Assembly (NCBI GenBank): GCA_027623995.1
Contig: JAQBUF010000001.1
Coordinates: forward strand, 28,338-92,337
Reading direction: 5' to 3'
Length of the DNA stretch: 64,000 nt
Origin: Nitrospirota bacterium
Lineage (GTDB): Bacteria > Nitrospirota > Nitrospiria > Nitrospirales > UBA8639
Part shown: piece after piece, positions 46,102 through 56,126 of the stretch
How positions within the stretch are numbered: the stretch's first letter is position 1
How the letters are laid out: the number at the start of each line of letters is the position of its first letter
Made by a program: the position numbers and the translations under genes
The notes under the pieces: generated by a model
Databases searched by the model: none
What the model saw: the letters and a program-made list of their open reading frames with translations, nothing else
What the model was told of the DNA's origin: nothing

Positions 46102-46656
46102 ATGAAGAAGTCATTAATCCGTGGAGGAGTTTCTGCGCTCTTTGCCGTCGGTCTGATTTTTGGTTTCCTTAGTACGGTTGACGCAAAAAACAGCATCTTT
46201 GGTCCATGCTCGACCAGTAAGAAATGCCAGGACAAACCAATTGGCGTTGCTACCATTGGCGGTATGGCGCTTGAAGGCAAAGTAGCAACAAGCCTTAAAG
46301 GCCGTGTTTATTCTCATTGGGCGGACAACCCAGAAGGCGAAATTCTTTTTGGTATTCAATACTGGAATACCAGTGGACCTGGTGAAGCCGGTGATCCTCT
46401 TGGTCGTGCATCTGACGATCGGAACGTCGCTATTCCTGATCCATTGTTTGTGTGTTGCGGATGGGGGTATCAAGGTGGAGAAGAGAAGAACGGCCCTTAC
46501 GCTGGTTGGTATAACCCACAGACCACAGTTCGCCTTCGCGTGAAGGATTCATCATTGATGAAGCAACTCACCGAAGCTTCCCAAAAATTGGTGGCAATGG
46601 AAGTTCAACTTTCTGGTGGAAATACCATCACAGGCTTTAAGGTTTTAGGAAACTAA
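46102..46656 (+). CDS. Secreted protein of unknown function, first of a pair
   Basis: 184 residues; signal peptide (basic KKSLIRGG, hydrophobic ALFAVGLIFGFLSTVDA) with a likely cut after VDA. The mature part has four cysteines (C-x5-C in GPCSTSKKCQ, and VCCGWGY) and is rich in Gly, Trp and Asp, suggesting a small beta-rich extracytoplasmic protein. The C terminus, VQLSGGNTITGFKVLGN, resembles that of the next gene. I do not recognise the family. ATG 46102 follows the purine run AAAAGGGGGGGGAA. A long AT-rich leader of about 285 bp upstream (45818-46101) has no other gene. Confidence 0.72.
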   Translation: MKKSLIRGGVSALFAVGLIFGFLSTVDAKNSIFGPCSTSKKCQDKPIGVATIGGMALEGKVATSLKGRVYSHWADNPEGEILFGIQYWNTSGPGEAGDPLGRASDDRNVAIPDPLFVCCGWGYQGGEEKNGPYAGWYNPQTTVRLRVKDSSLMKQLTEASQKLVAMEVQLSGGNTITGFKVLGN

Positions 46657-46720
46657 TCAGAAATCCAGAATTTATTCAGAAAAACACAAGTCTTTATCAT
46701 TTACAGAGGAGGATGCGATT

Positions 46721-47386
46721 ATGAAAGTTCGTACAACCGGGTTGGCAGTTTTAGCTGCCATTGCCTTGGTAGGCGGAATGGCCTCCAGTGCTTTTGCCAT
46801 TGAAGCATTCCAAGAAAGGTTTGAGTGGGGCGATCTCAGCAAACCAACTACGCTTCATGCACGGGTTGCCGTGACTGATCCATACGACAAAGCAGCCTGG
46901 ATAAATGTGGCTGTGTTCGGCGGAAATTCGGAAAGTGGGTATTACTGGCAAACATATTTCCCTGGCAAAAACCTGAAGGTGTATGCTGGAAATGATGCTG
47001 TTTGGAGCAAACTTCAAGAACTCGGAAAAGCTTCACACAGCCAAGCAGTGATGAGTGGAACCCAAGCGTCAAAGTACACATTGGTGGAATTGACCGTACA
47101 AGAAACTGAGCAAAATCATCGTGTGGTTTCGGCAATTAAAGAAATCCCGGAAGTTGCCGGTACTCCAGATAAACCACGAAGTATTCATAGCCTTCGTGCC
47201 ATTACCCAAGTTCAGGCAATCCAGAATGAGGGTTGGTCAGCCAACAGACGGATGCGATATGATGTAATGCTTCCAGGTGGACAATCCATTATTGGGGTCA
47301 TTCCAAACTCCGACCAAAGCCCACACATGTCCCCCCGCACCGCGAATGACGACGGGTTTGGTCACGGATACCTCGGGGAGAAATAA
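46721..47386 (+). CDS. Secreted protein of unknown function, second of a pair
   Basis: 221 residues; signal peptide GLAVLAAIALVGGMASSAFA with a cut before IEAFQ. No cysteine. The central part (TLHARVAVTDPYDKAAWINV, FGGNSESGYYWQTYFPG) is predicted mostly beta; near the C terminus VMLPGGQSIIGVIPNSD matches the pattern VxLxGG(N/Q)(T/S)I of the upstream gene's end. A strong ribosome binding site (GAGGAGG) lies before ATG 46721 and a terminator follows at 47428. No known domain recognised. Confidence 0.72.
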   Translation: MKVRTTGLAVLAAIALVGGMASSAFAIEAFQERFEWGDLSKPTTLHARVAVTDPYDKAAWINVAVFGGNSESGYYWQTYFPGKNLKVYAGNDAVWSKLQELGKASHSQAVMSGTQASKYTLVELTVQETEQNHRVVSAIKEIPEVAGTPDKPRSIHSLRAITQVQAIQNEGWSANRRMRYDVMLPGGQSIIGVIPNSDQSPHMSPRTANDDGFGHGYLGEK

Positions 47387-47421
47387 TAAGTAAGTTAAAC
47401 CTCAAAGGTTTACAATTATTT

Positions 47422-47460
47422 AAAAAGGCGAAGCTCGATTTTTCGGGCTTCGCTTTTTTA
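47422..47460. terminator. Bidirectional terminator between secreted pair and mutS
   Basis: GCGAAGC at 47428-47434 pairs with GCTTCGC at 47447-47453; AAAAA precedes and TTTTTT follows, so it can serve both converging strands. The last bases overlap the mutS stop region. Confidence 0.85.
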
Positions 47461-50094
47461 TTCCGAGTCCATGCGACGTTGAAGATCGGCTAAACGATTG
47501 AGGGCTTCCAGAGGGGTCATTGAAAAAAGATCCATTTGTTTCATTTCTTCAATGATAGGATGTGGAGGCGGCAAGGTATTCTCAATCTCATTGGGTTTTT
47601 CTTTTTGATTTTTCTGAGAACCATCCGCTTGCTCCAGTTGTAAAAGTACTTCTTTTGCACGTGTGATAACTGGCTTTGGTATGCCAGCAAGCTGAGCGAC
47701 ATGGATTCCGTAACTGCGATCGGCCTTTCCTGGAATAATCTTTCGCAAGAAAACAATATTATCTTGTAATTCTTTTACGGCAATCGTGTAGTTCTTGATT
47801 CCACTTCGATGATTTTCTAGATCCGTCATCTCATGATAATGCGTCGCAAAAAGAGTTCTTGCTCCCAAGACGTTTCGATCTTGAATGTATTCGGCTATTG
47901 ACCAAGCAAGGCTCAGCCCATCATAGGTACTTGTTCCTCTTCCGATTTCGTCCAGCAGAATTAAGCTTCGTGATGTCGATGCTCCAAGAATTCTTGCGGT
48001 TTCAGACATTTCGACCATAAAAGTACTTTGACCTCCCGCCAGATTGTCTGAGGCCCCAACTCTTGTGAATATTCTATCGACCAATCCAATTTTGGCTTTT
48101 GCTGCAGGGACAAAACATCCGATATGCGCGAGTAAAACAATAAGTCCCGTTTGGCGAAGAAAAGTACTTTTTCCAGCCATATTTGGTCCCGTGATCAGTA
48201 AGAGGCGATTGTCTTCAAGATCTAATGTGGCATCATTGGAAATAAACCCGTCTGGTATCAAAAGCTGTTCAATGACCGGATGGCGTCCTTCCGAGATATG
48301 GATAATTCCGCCTTCGTGTAATTCCGGTCGAGTGTAGCGTTGTAAAGAAGAAATTTCTGAAAAGGTCACAATGACGTCAAGGATTCCCAAACGCTTGGCC
48401 ATACCTTGAATCCTCACCGTCTCCTGCCCTATTTTTCTACGAATAATGTGGAACAATTCATTTTCTAAAATCCGCAATTTGAGACTTGCTCCGGTGATTT
48501 TGTCTTCCAGGTTACGTAGGGCGTTACTGGTGAATCGCTCAGCATTCGCTAATGTTTGCTTTCGCGTGAAGTAGTCTGGTACTCGGGAAAGTTTGGTTTT
48601 GGTGATTTCAAAATAATATCCAGAGATTTGATTGTATTTAATTTTGAGGGAATCAATTCCAGTTTGCTTTCGTTCTTCTTGTTCTAGATCGGTAATCCAA
48701 CGGCTTCCTTCCTTGGTAATCCGACGAAGTTCATCAACCTCCTCATTGAAGCCATCTTGAATTATCCCTCCCTCTTTGATGGATGTGGGGGCATCAGGCA
48801 AAATACTTTGCTCAATAACCTTGCCGATGTCATCCAGATCATCCCAACCCTGTAGCAGGCCTTTTAGTAAATGGCTTTGAAAGGAAACGAGGAGTTCACG
48901 AAGTTGCGCAAGAGAGTAAAGAGCATTTCGTAAATGAAGAAGATCTTTCGGCGTCCCCGTTTCAAGTGCGATTCGACTACTGACACGCTCAAGGTCAGGA
49001 ATGCCTTTAAGCGTCTGCCGTAACTCTAATCGTACCTTTACCTCGGTGGTCACTTCTGCAACGGCGTCGAGTCTTTCATTGATGGCCGCCACATTCACCA
49101 GAGGCCGTACCAGCCAATGTCTGAGTAAACGGCTTCCCATAGCGGTGACCGTGTGATCCATAACTGAAAGCAGGGTGGCATTTTTTTGATCGGGAGAGAG
49201 TGGCGTGAGAATCTCCAAATTGCGTAAGGTCATGGCATCCACATGCATTTCTTGAGTGCCATGCCGAATTTGTGGGCGTTGAATGTGATCATGTCGTAAC
49301 AGTGGTTGGGTTCGATGCAAATATCGTAGGACCATGGCGGCAGCATTGACGGATACCATGGACCGATCAAGGCTTAAGTCTTGCAACCCTGAAACCTGAA
49401 ACTGTTTTATGAGAAGGTGTTCGGCGGTTTCATATTCAGAGTCAGGGTGACGATGAGTGGTGACACAAGGAATCCGAAGCGTGGCCAAGGCCGTTTGAAT
49501 TTTTAGGAAAGGGCCTTGGGCTGGGATGGCATGGTCAGGAAGAATCAACTCTTGAGGCCCAGTCCGGATGATTTCGTCCAGAAGGTCCTCGTGGGCATGG
49601 GGACCAGAAAATTCAGCAAGTAGGAATTCTCCTGTAGATAGTTCCGTGGTCGCCATGCCACAACCTATGGAGCCATCATGATTTGAGCGTTCCCAAGTAA
49701 TGGCTGTCAAAAAGTTTGACTCTTTGGCATCGAGTAGTTCGGCATCGAATAAAGTCCCTGGAGTGTAGAGCCTGACAACTTCTCGACGAACTAATCCCTT
49801 GGCTGTTTTTGGATCTTCAACTTGTTCGCAAAGCGCAACGGTTTTTCCTGCTTTCAAAAGTTTCGCAATGTAATTTGAAGAGGCATGATAGGGTATCCCG
49901 CAGAGAGGTACGGGATTCGGGTTATTTTTATCTCGTGAGGTCAGCGCAATATTCAGAATCCCAGCGGCTTCCTCTGCATCCTCAAAAAACATTTCATAGA
50001 AATCCCCCACACGGAAAAAGACAATAGCTTCCTGGTAGGATTTTTTGACCTCTTTAAATTGGCGCATTAAGGGAGTGAGTTCAGGATTGCTCAT
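47458..50094 (-). CDS. mutS: DNA mismatch repair protein MutS
   Basis: Mismatch-recognition ATPase of 878 residues. N-terminal mismatch-binding motif GDFYEMFFEDA (Phe/Glu clamp, about 27-37), connector and lever domains, then the ABC-type ATPase: Walker A GPNMAGKST near 630, signature region TFMVEMSETARIL, Walker B LILLDEIGRGTSTYDG and FATHYHEMTDLE. ATG 50094. First gene of a minus-strand run mutS-tsaE-nnr-pdxJ read from the far side (pdxJ is upstream). Confidence 0.96.
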   Translation of the reverse strand: MSNPELTPLMRQFKEVKKSYQEAIVFFRVGDFYEMFFEDAEEAAGILNIALTSRDKNNPNPVPLCGIPYHASSNYIAKLLKAGKTVALCEQVEDPKTAKGLVRREVVRLYTPGTLFDAELLDAKESNFLTAITWERSNHDGSIGCGMATTELSTGEFLLAEFSGPHAHEDLLDEIIRTGPQELILPDHAIPAQGPFLKIQTALATLRIPCVTTHRHPDSEYETAEHLLIKQFQVSGLQDLSLDRSMVSVNAAAMVLRYLHRTQPLLRHDHIQRPQIRHGTQEMHVDAMTLRNLEILTPLSPDQKNATLLSVMDHTVTAMGSRLLRHWLVRPLVNVAAINERLDAVAEVTTEVKVRLELRQTLKGIPDLERVSSRIALETGTPKDLLHLRNALYSLAQLRELLVSFQSHLLKGLLQGWDDLDDIGKVIEQSILPDAPTSIKEGGIIQDGFNEEVDELRRITKEGSRWITDLEQEERKQTGIDSLKIKYNQISGYYFEITKTKLSRVPDYFTRKQTLANAERFTSNALRNLEDKITGASLKLRILENELFHIIRRKIGQETVRIQGMAKRLGILDVIVTFSEISSLQRYTRPELHEGGIIHISEGRHPVIEQLLIPDGFISNDATLDLEDNRLLLITGPNMAGKSTFLRQTGLIVLLAHIGCFVPAAKAKIGLVDRIFTRVGASDNLAGGQSTFMVEMSETARILGASTSRSLILLDEIGRGTSTYDGLSLAWSIAEYIQDRNVLGARTLFATHYHEMTDLENHRSGIKNYTIAVKELQDNIVFLRKIIPGKADRSYGIHVAQLAGIPKPVITRAKEVLLQLEQADGSQKNQKEKPNEIENTLPPPHPIIEEMKQMDLFSMTPLEALNRLADLQRRMDSE

Positions 50095-50141
50095 GGGAGA
50101 ATTTTCATCTTATAAAAATCAAATGATGTTTTTTGTATGCT

Positions 50142-50663
50142 CTACTTGAATTGCCGACTGAGGGCGGACAACACTGCCTGACTCCTTGGTCCAAAGCCTT
50201 GAAGCGTCACATGGCGAGAGTGGCGGCTTCCGTACGTGAGTTGTAACGAGAGCCGATCCTTGGGGAGTAGCGTTTCAGGAATACGATCGGCCCATTCGAT
50301 GATCACGATATGCTGGGTAGTAAAATAGGACGACAGTCCGATCTCATCAAGTTCGACCGCGGATTCTAGTCGATAGAGATCGACATGGACAATCGGAGGC
50401 TGGCCATCATATTCTTGGATAATAGTATATGTCGGGCTCGTGACTTCATCGGTGGAAAGCCCCAGGCCTTTGGCCAAGCCACGCACACAACAGGTTTTTC
50501 CAGCACCTAATTCACCAGTCAAGGTGATGACCTCACCTCCCTGCAATTTATGGCCAATAGCCACCCCCAGTTCTAGGGTGGCGGAAGGTGTGCGCAACAA
50601 GGTTTTCCATTGATGTTCCCCCATCTGAGAGAATCGAATGTGTCGAGGCTTGATATTTCCCAC
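50142..50663 (-). CDS. tsaE: tRNA threonylcarbamoyladenosine biosynthesis ATPase TsaE
   Basis: Small ATPase that helps form t6A37 in tRNAs reading ANN codons. 173 residues with Walker A GELGAGKT (about 54-61), the SPTYTIIQEY switch and HVDLYRLESAVELDEIGL. Start GTG 50663; ATG 50624 (MGEHQW) is an alternative. Neighbour nnr upstream overlaps in many bacteria as yjeF-tsaE; here the gap is about 10 nt. Confidence 0.92.
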   Translation of the reverse strand: MGNIKPRHIRFSQMGEHQWKTLLRTPSATLELGVAIGHKLQGGEVITLTGELGAGKTCCVRGLAKGLGLSTDEVTSPTYTIIQEYDGQPPIVHVDLYRLESAVELDEIGLSSYFTTQHIVIIEWADRIPETLLPKDRLSLQLTYGSRHSRHVTLQGFGPRSQAVLSALSRQFK

Positions 50664-50672
50664 GCGAGCAGC

Positions 50673-52244
50673 CTATCCCTGTTCATTCTCTGCAAAATAT
50701 TGAACCGATAGAATGGCTCGGGGGATGCAATTGAGAAGGTCGCGTGCAATAAGCCCGGCTTGTCCAAATTCTTTGGCCGCAAGGTCCCCTGCCCATCCAT
50801 GAAGAAAGACTCCAGCCTTCGCAGCTAGCATGGCTGGTAAGCCTTGAGCCAACAGTCCAGTAATCATGCCAGTCAACACATCTCCCATTCCAGCTGTAGC
50901 CATACCCGGATTCCCCGTGGGACAAATTGCCACTTGCCCATCTGGTCCAGCTATGATGGTGCGAGCCCCCTTGAGTACCAGAACGCAGGAGTGGGCCTGA
51001 GCAAAGTTTTTCGCAATAGTCAATCGATTTGCGTTGATGTTTTTGGTATCCGTGTGCCTCATAAGCCGCGCCATTTCGCCGGGGTGGGGAGTGAGAATGG
51101 GAGTTGATCGACAGCTTCGGAGGAGGTCCGTATGCCCAGCGAGCGCATTTATTGCGTCCGCGTCAATGACGCAGGGACGGTCCATACCCGAGAGTAAGGC
51201 CTGAATGAGTTGAACCGTGTCTGTTTGAGTCGTGAGTCCAGGCCCGATGCCTATGGCATCTCGCGTGTGGGCAAACTCTTTCAGGAAGGGCAAGGATGCC
51301 AACGATAAAGTGTGCTCGTGCGTTTCAGGCATTGGCATCGTCATGACTTCCAAAGTTTTGGCTTCGAGACTAACATTGGCGCTCTCGGGCGTGGCGACGG
51401 TCACGAGTCCTGTGCCCACGCGAAGGGCTGCCTGTGCCGCTAAGGAGGCGGCTCCAGTTTTCCCTGGGGAACCAGCGATGATTCCCGCATGACCAAACGT
51501 CCCTTTGTGAGAAGATGGCTTTCGGTCAGGCAAGAGATCCTTGATGGAACTCTGAGTCATTAGTTGGACAGAGATGTTCATGGCATCGATGTAGCTGTCA
51601 GGGATGCCGATATCGACAAAATGAATCTCGCCAACATGGTCGATGGCTGGTCCCATGTATAATCCGAGTTTCGGGAGGCCGAACGTGGCCGTCAAACGAG
51701 CCTGGACAGCGGTTCCCATAATCGCTCCAGTGTCCGCATTAATGCCGGAAGGGATGTCCACAGCAATTGTCGGCAAGCCCGAGCCATTCATGGCTTCTAT
51801 GGCTGACTGATAATGGTCTTTCACGGGCATGGAAATGCCAGTCCCAAGCAAGGCATCGACAAGAAGATCGCTTTGGGCAATCAATTGAAGGATTTTTTCT
51901 TCTGATGGATTTGCAAGAACCTTTGGCGCTCCAGTTAATTTGGAAAATCGTTGATACATGGTTTTGGCGTCACCCCTGAGGTCTTGAGGCTTGGCCAAGA
52001 GGCAGACATGGACCTTGCATCGCCTTCGGCGAAGAAGTCGAGCGACCACCAAGCCGTCGCCCCCGTTATTTCCCTTTCCACAGAAGATTGTGACGGTGGT
52101 GCCTCGAGGTGTGCCGAACATCTCCTCTAAAGCAGCGACGACCCCTTCCCCTGCACGTTCCATCAAGACTTTGCCGGGGACCCCGGCTTCATGAATCGTT
52201 CGCCGATCGAGTTCCTGCATTTGGCTAGCGGTGACGATCTTCAT
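50673..52244 (-). CDS. nnr: Bifunctional NAD(P)H-hydrate epimerase/dehydratase
   Basis: Repairs hydrated NAD(P)H. 523 residues: N-terminal epimerase domain (about 1-215, YjeF_N; GKGNNGGDGLVVARLL and VDALLGTG) and C-terminal ADP-dependent dehydratase (about 225-520, ribokinase-like; HKGTFGHAGIIAGSPGKTG, LTPHPGEMARLM, and TAGMGDVLTGMITGLLAQG). ATG 52244. About 130 bp from pdxJ; followed by tsaE. Confidence 0.94.
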   Translation of the reverse strand: MKIVTASQMQELDRRTIHEAGVPGKVLMERAGEGVVAALEEMFGTPRGTTVTIFCGKGNNGGDGLVVARLLRRRRCKVHVCLLAKPQDLRGDAKTMYQRFSKLTGAPKVLANPSEEKILQLIAQSDLLVDALLGTGISMPVKDHYQSAIEAMNGSGLPTIAVDIPSGINADTGAIMGTAVQARLTATFGLPKLGLYMGPAIDHVGEIHFVDIGIPDSYIDAMNISVQLMTQSSIKDLLPDRKPSSHKGTFGHAGIIAGSPGKTGAASLAAQAALRVGTGLVTVATPESANVSLEAKTLEVMTMPMPETHEHTLSLASLPFLKEFAHTRDAIGIGPGLTTQTDTVQLIQALLSGMDRPCVIDADAINALAGHTDLLRSCRSTPILTPHPGEMARLMRHTDTKNINANRLTIAKNFAQAHSCVLVLKGARTIIAGPDGQVAICPTGNPGMATAGMGDVLTGMITGLLAQGLPAMLAAKAGVFLHGWAGDLAAKEFGQAGLIARDLLNCIPRAILSVQYFAENEQG

Positions 52245-52378
52245 GATGGCATTACTCTCGAAATGCGAATCTCCAAATTTGAAATTCTAAAAATCAAATG
52301 GTTCATGATTGGCGTGAAAGTGTATTTCGGATTTCGACATTCGAGTCTGTCCAAAAGGTAGGTAATGGTTTGGTCGAA

Positions 52379-53110
52379 TCAAGGTTGAGAATTCGGCCCA
52401 GTCACCAAGGACTTCATCTCTCGAACCGCTCGTTCTAGTCCTACAAGAATGGCTCGGGAAATGATGCTGTGACCGATATTAAATTCTACAATTTCAGGGA
52501 TCATCATGAGGGGTTGAATGTTATGGTACGTGAGTCCATGGCCGGCATTGACTTCCAATCCAAGTTTACGGGCTAATTTTGTGCTTTCTAGGAGAGCGTC
52601 AAATTCTTTTTGGATTTCCGCAGATTCTCGACTATTGGCATAGCGCCCGGTATGCAGTTCAATCGCATCCGCCCCAACTTTTTGTGCCGCACGGATTTGA
52701 TCCAGATCGGGGTCGATGAACAGACTGACGGGAATATGCACATCGTGCATGGCGCGAATTAAGGATTTAATGCGGTCACGATGCTCGATCACGGCAAGGC
52801 CCCCTTCAGTGGTCAGCTCTTGTCGACGTTCCGGCACCAAGGTCACTTTATCTGGCCTAATTTGAATGGCAATTTTCGCCACCGACTCTTCGACCGCCAT
52901 TTCCAAATTTAAGGTGCTAGGGACGGTCTCTCGAAGAAGCTTGAGGTCCCGCTCTTGGATGTGCCGCCGATCCTCACGGAGGTGGACCACTATGCCATCC
53001 GCTCCCCCAAGATCCGCCAAAATCGCGGCAGCAATGGGATCAGGTTCACGTCCGCCCCGTGCTTGTCGCAGAGTGGCCACATGATCGACGTTGACACCTA
53101 ACTTAGCCAT
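52379..53110 (-). CDS. pdxJ: Pyridoxine 5'-phosphate synthase
   Basis: TIM-barrel enzyme condensing deoxyxylulose-5-phosphate and 3-amino-1-hydroxyacetone phosphate. 243 residues. [20 protein letters not shown] at the N terminus (with the substrate-binding Asn/Asp/His), [53 protein letters not shown] and [14 protein letters not shown] 53110. Confidence 0.95.
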   Translation of the reverse strand: MAKLGVNVDHVATLRQARGGREPDPIAAAILADLGGADGIVVHLREDRRHIQERDLKLLRETVPSTLNLEMAVEESVAKIAIQIRPDKVTLVPERRQELTTEGGLAVIEHRDRIKSLIRAMHDVHIPVSLFIDPDLDQIRAAQKVGADAIELHTGRYANSRESAEIQKEFDALLESTKLARKLGLEVNAGHGLTYHNIQPLMMIPEIVEFNIGHSIISRAILVGLERAVREMKSLVTGPNSQP

Positions 53111-53179
53111 GCAAATTCAATCTCCAAGGAACGGTCAATAGTTATTGCGTTGCGGAGATTGGCATTATGGCAAATTGCC

Positions 53180-53346
53180 TAGGAGCCTGTCCAAGATGAG
53201 GGGGCGTCGTGAGGGGTTGCTGGTTTGAGTTAGATGTTTCGAGCGTTTGAGATGAATAGTGGTGACTATTTGACGAAAAGGATCGGAAGATCTGGCCAAA
53301 TCCAGCACGCCCGGTAGCAGACCCGCTCATCTTGGACAGGCTCCTA
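53180..53346. mobile_element. 167-bp element with perfect 21-bp inverted ends (MITE-like)
   Basis: The ends 53180-53200 and 53326-53346 are exact inverted repeats of 21 bp (core GGAGCCTGTCCAAGATGAG); the outermost base pair is TA on each side, so a TA target duplication is possible but cannot be told apart from the palindrome. No open frame inside. The rest of 53111-53549 has no gene; it is the divergent region of pdxJ and the aminotransferase. Confidence 0.6.
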
Positions 53347-53549
53347 TGAGGTGGCAATCAACCTCTTGCGATAAGGTAAAATCTCGATAAGATAAAGATT
53401 AGCATTTTTTTTACAGGCGCGATGGCGGACATGGAGACTTTGATTGACTGGTTTTAAGCCCTCTACTACAATAGTCCGCATTCTCTTGAATGCGGTATTA
53501 TGATTAGGCAAATACCCTAATAACATCCAGGAAGGTTGAAAGCGTACAC

Positions 53550-54731
53550 ATGGAGAATTTTTTTCGAATTCAGCGGCTCCCACCATATGTGTTTGGGCAA
53601 GTGCAGGCATTGAAAATGGAGGCTCGTCAGCAGGGTGAGGACATCATTGATTTGGGAATGGGAAATCCTGATCATGCGACCCCGCCTCACATTGTGGAAA
53701 AGCTAATTGAAGCCGCGAAAAAGGGAAAGAACCATCGGTATTCGGCGTCTCGTGGAATCACCAAGTTACGCCATGCGATTTGTGATTGGTATGGACGGCA
53801 ATACGATGTTGATCTGGATCCCGAATCCGAAGCGATTGTGACGCTTGGTATCAAAGAAGGGTTGTCTCATTTATTGTTGGCGATGGTCGGTCCGGGTGAT
53901 GTGGTCTTGACCCCAACTCCGACCTATCCTATTCATATGTATGGGGTGATCATTGCTGGTGGGGAAGTTCGTGGCGTGCCCAGTGGTCCGGAAGAAGATT
54001 TTTTCGAAAATCTCAAACGAGCCTATCGACAGACCCAACCGCGTCCTCGGATTTTGATCATGAGTTTTCCGCACAATCCGACCACGAGCGTGGTTGATCT
54101 TGAGTTTTTTCAAAAAGTGGTGGATTTTGCTCTTGAACATAATGTGTATGTGATTCACGATTTGGCCTATGCGGATTTGGTGTTTGATGGGTATCGCGCT
54201 CCGAGTTTGCTACAGATTCCAGAGGCTAAAAAAATTGGCGTGGAGTTCTATTCCTTGTCCAAAAGTTACAATATGCCTGGGTGGCGGGTAGGATTTTGCG
54301 TCGGGAATAAAGAAATAGTTGGTGTCCTGACAAAGATCAAAAGCTATCTTGATTATGGCATGTTCCAGCCAGTACAAATTGCCAGCATCATTGCGTTAAA
54401 TGGGCCACAGGATTGCGTGAAGTCCATTGTCAATGGATATGAACGTCGACGGAATGTGTTAGTCTCTGGCCTCAATCGTGTGGGATGGTCTGTGGATTAT
54501 CCAAAAGCGACCATGTTCGTTTGGGCGAAGATCCCACCGGCCTATGCCAGAATGGGATCTTTAGAGTTTTCGAAGTTTTTGTTGCGTGAAGCCAAGGTGG
54601 CGGTGTCCCCAGGCATTGGCTTTGGAGAGGGTGGAGATGATTACGTGCGGTTTGCCCTCGTAGAAAACGAACATCGCATTCGACAAGCGGTGAATGGAAT
54701 CAAGACAGCGCTCAAAGTTCAAACACCATGA
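53550..54731 (+). CDS. Aminotransferase class I/II, AlaC-like
   Basis: PLP-dependent fold-type I aminotransferase of 393 residues. Typical opening [40 protein letters not shown] Lys238 in [15 protein letters not shown]; also [15 protein letters not shown]. Closest to glutamate-pyruvate aminotransferase AlaC/YfdZ, but this group also includes LL-diaminopimelate aminotransferase relatives. The start of hom overlaps its end (ATGA), linking it to the aspartate/threonine operon; a role in alanine or aspartate-family nitrogen supply is inference. Confidence 0.88.
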   Translation: MENFFRIQRLPPYVFGQVQALKMEARQQGEDIIDLGMGNPDHATPPHIVEKLIEAAKKGKNHRYSASRGITKLRHAICDWYGRQYDVDLDPESEAIVTLGIKEGLSHLLLAMVGPGDVVLTPTPTYPIHMYGVIIAGGEVRGVPSGPEEDFFENLKRAYRQTQPRPRILIMSFPHNPTTSVVDLEFFQKVVDFALEHNVYVIHDLAYADLVFDGYRAPSLLQIPEAKKIGVEFYSLSKSYNMPGWRVGFCVGNKEIVGVLTKIKSYLDYGMFQPVQIASIIALNGPQDCVKSIVNGYERRRNVLVSGLNRVGWSVDYPKATMFVWAKIPPAYARMGSLEFSKFLLREAKVAVSPGIGFGEGGDDYVRFALVENEHRIRQAVNGIKTALKVQTP

Positions 54732-56044
54732 AATCACAGATCAACATTGGCCTGGTCGGCCTGGGAACTGTAGGAACCGGAACCGCCAAGATATTACTCG
54801 AAAACCGAGATCTCATTGCTCGTCGTGTCGGCATTCCGCTCGAACTCAAACGAATCGTGGATTTGGACGTGACGACTGATCGAGGCATTGCCATTCCTGA
54901 TGGCGTACTGTCGTCTGACCTGCCAGGACTGCTCACTGATCCCTCGATCGATATTATCATTGAACTGATTGGGGGGTATGACACGGCGAAACGGGTCATG
55001 CTTGATGCGATTGCTCAGGGAAAACATGTGGTGACTGCGAATAAAGCCTTACTCGCAGTTCATGGCGAGGATGTATTTGCGGCTGCGACCCGTGCTGGGG
55101 TGGATGTAGGGTTTGAGGCGAGTGTGGGTGGTGGTATTCCCATCATTCGTTCTTTGACGGAAGGGTTAGCCGCCAATCGATGTGTGTCCATCGTTGGGAT
55201 TTTGAATGGCACCGCCAATTACATCCTCACGCAAATGTTGAAGGAAAAACAAGAATTCACAGATGCGCTAGCTCAGGCTCAAGCCAAAGGGTATGCGGAG
55301 GCCGATCCAACGTTCGATATTCAAGGGATTGATTCGCTCCATAAATTAGCCATCATGGTCAATTTGGCTTATGGTACGCCTGTTAATGTGAAAGAAGTGT
55401 TCACCGAGGGTATTGCACAGATTACGGCCCTGGATATTCAATATGCCTCTGAGTTGGGGATGACCGTGAAATTATTGGGCATTGCCAAGGTTCATGATGG
55501 CGATGTGGAGGCCCGGGTCCATCCGACGCTGATTGACAACCATTCGCCCTTGGCTCAAGTCCATGGTGTCTATAATGCGATTCATGTGGTTGGAGATGCC
55601 GTCGGAGATGTCATGTTGTATGGACAGGGGGCCGGAGCTATGCCGACGGGGAGTGCCGTGGTCAGTGATGTGATGGATATCGCCCGCAATATTCAACGCC
55701 AGGCTTGTGGCCGTGTGCCACCAACATCCTTTCCAGAAAACCAGCGCATACCGATTCGTATCCGCCCAATGGAAGAACTTACCACGCGGTATTATTTGCG
55801 CTGCATGGTGGTTGATCGTCCAGGAGTGCTTTCACAAATTGCTGGGGTGTTAGGTCATCACGGAATCAGTATTATGTCGGTGTTGCAGCAAGGGCGGCAG
55901 GAAGGACAAACCGTTCCGTTGATCATTATGACCCATCGTGCTTCTGAACGATCGGTTCAAACCGCGTTGAAAGAGATTAACCAAATGGCCTCAGTAGTCT
56001 CTCAACCTACCACGCTCATTCGAGTGGAGGATGAAGAGCGATGA
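54728..56044 (+). CDS. hom: Homoserine dehydrogenase
   Basis: NAD(P)H-dependent conversion of aspartate semialdehyde to homoserine. 438 residues: Rossmann [16 protein letters not shown], catalytic domain with [48 protein letters not shown], and a C-terminal ACT domain (about 350-435; [19 protein letters not shown]) for threonine feedback. ATG 54728 overlaps the aminotransferase stop. Confidence 0.96.
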   Translation: MKSQINIGLVGLGTVGTGTAKILLENRDLIARRVGIPLELKRIVDLDVTTDRGIAIPDGVLSSDLPGLLTDPSIDIIIELIGGYDTAKRVMLDAIAQGKHVVTANKALLAVHGEDVFAAATRAGVDVGFEASVGGGIPIIRSLTEGLAANRCVSIVGILNGTANYILTQMLKEKQEFTDALAQAQAKGYAEADPTFDIQGIDSLHKLAIMVNLAYGTPVNVKEVFTEGIAQITALDIQYASELGMTVKLLGIAKVHDGDVEARVHPTLIDNHSPLAQVHGVYNAIHVVGDAVGDVMLYGQGAGAMPTGSAVVSDVMDIARNIQRQACGRVPPTSFPENQRIPIRIRPMEELTTRYYLRCMVVDRPGVLSQIAGVLGHHGISIMSVLQQGRQEGQTVPLIIMTHRASERSVQTALKEINQMASVVSQPTTLIRVEDEER

Positions 56045-56126
56045 ACCCGCAGATGTGCGATGATCTGACACGCATGCCGTTTTTGGGTAAGATGAATCAG
56101 TTTGTCCTGATGTATGGAGTGTGCCG

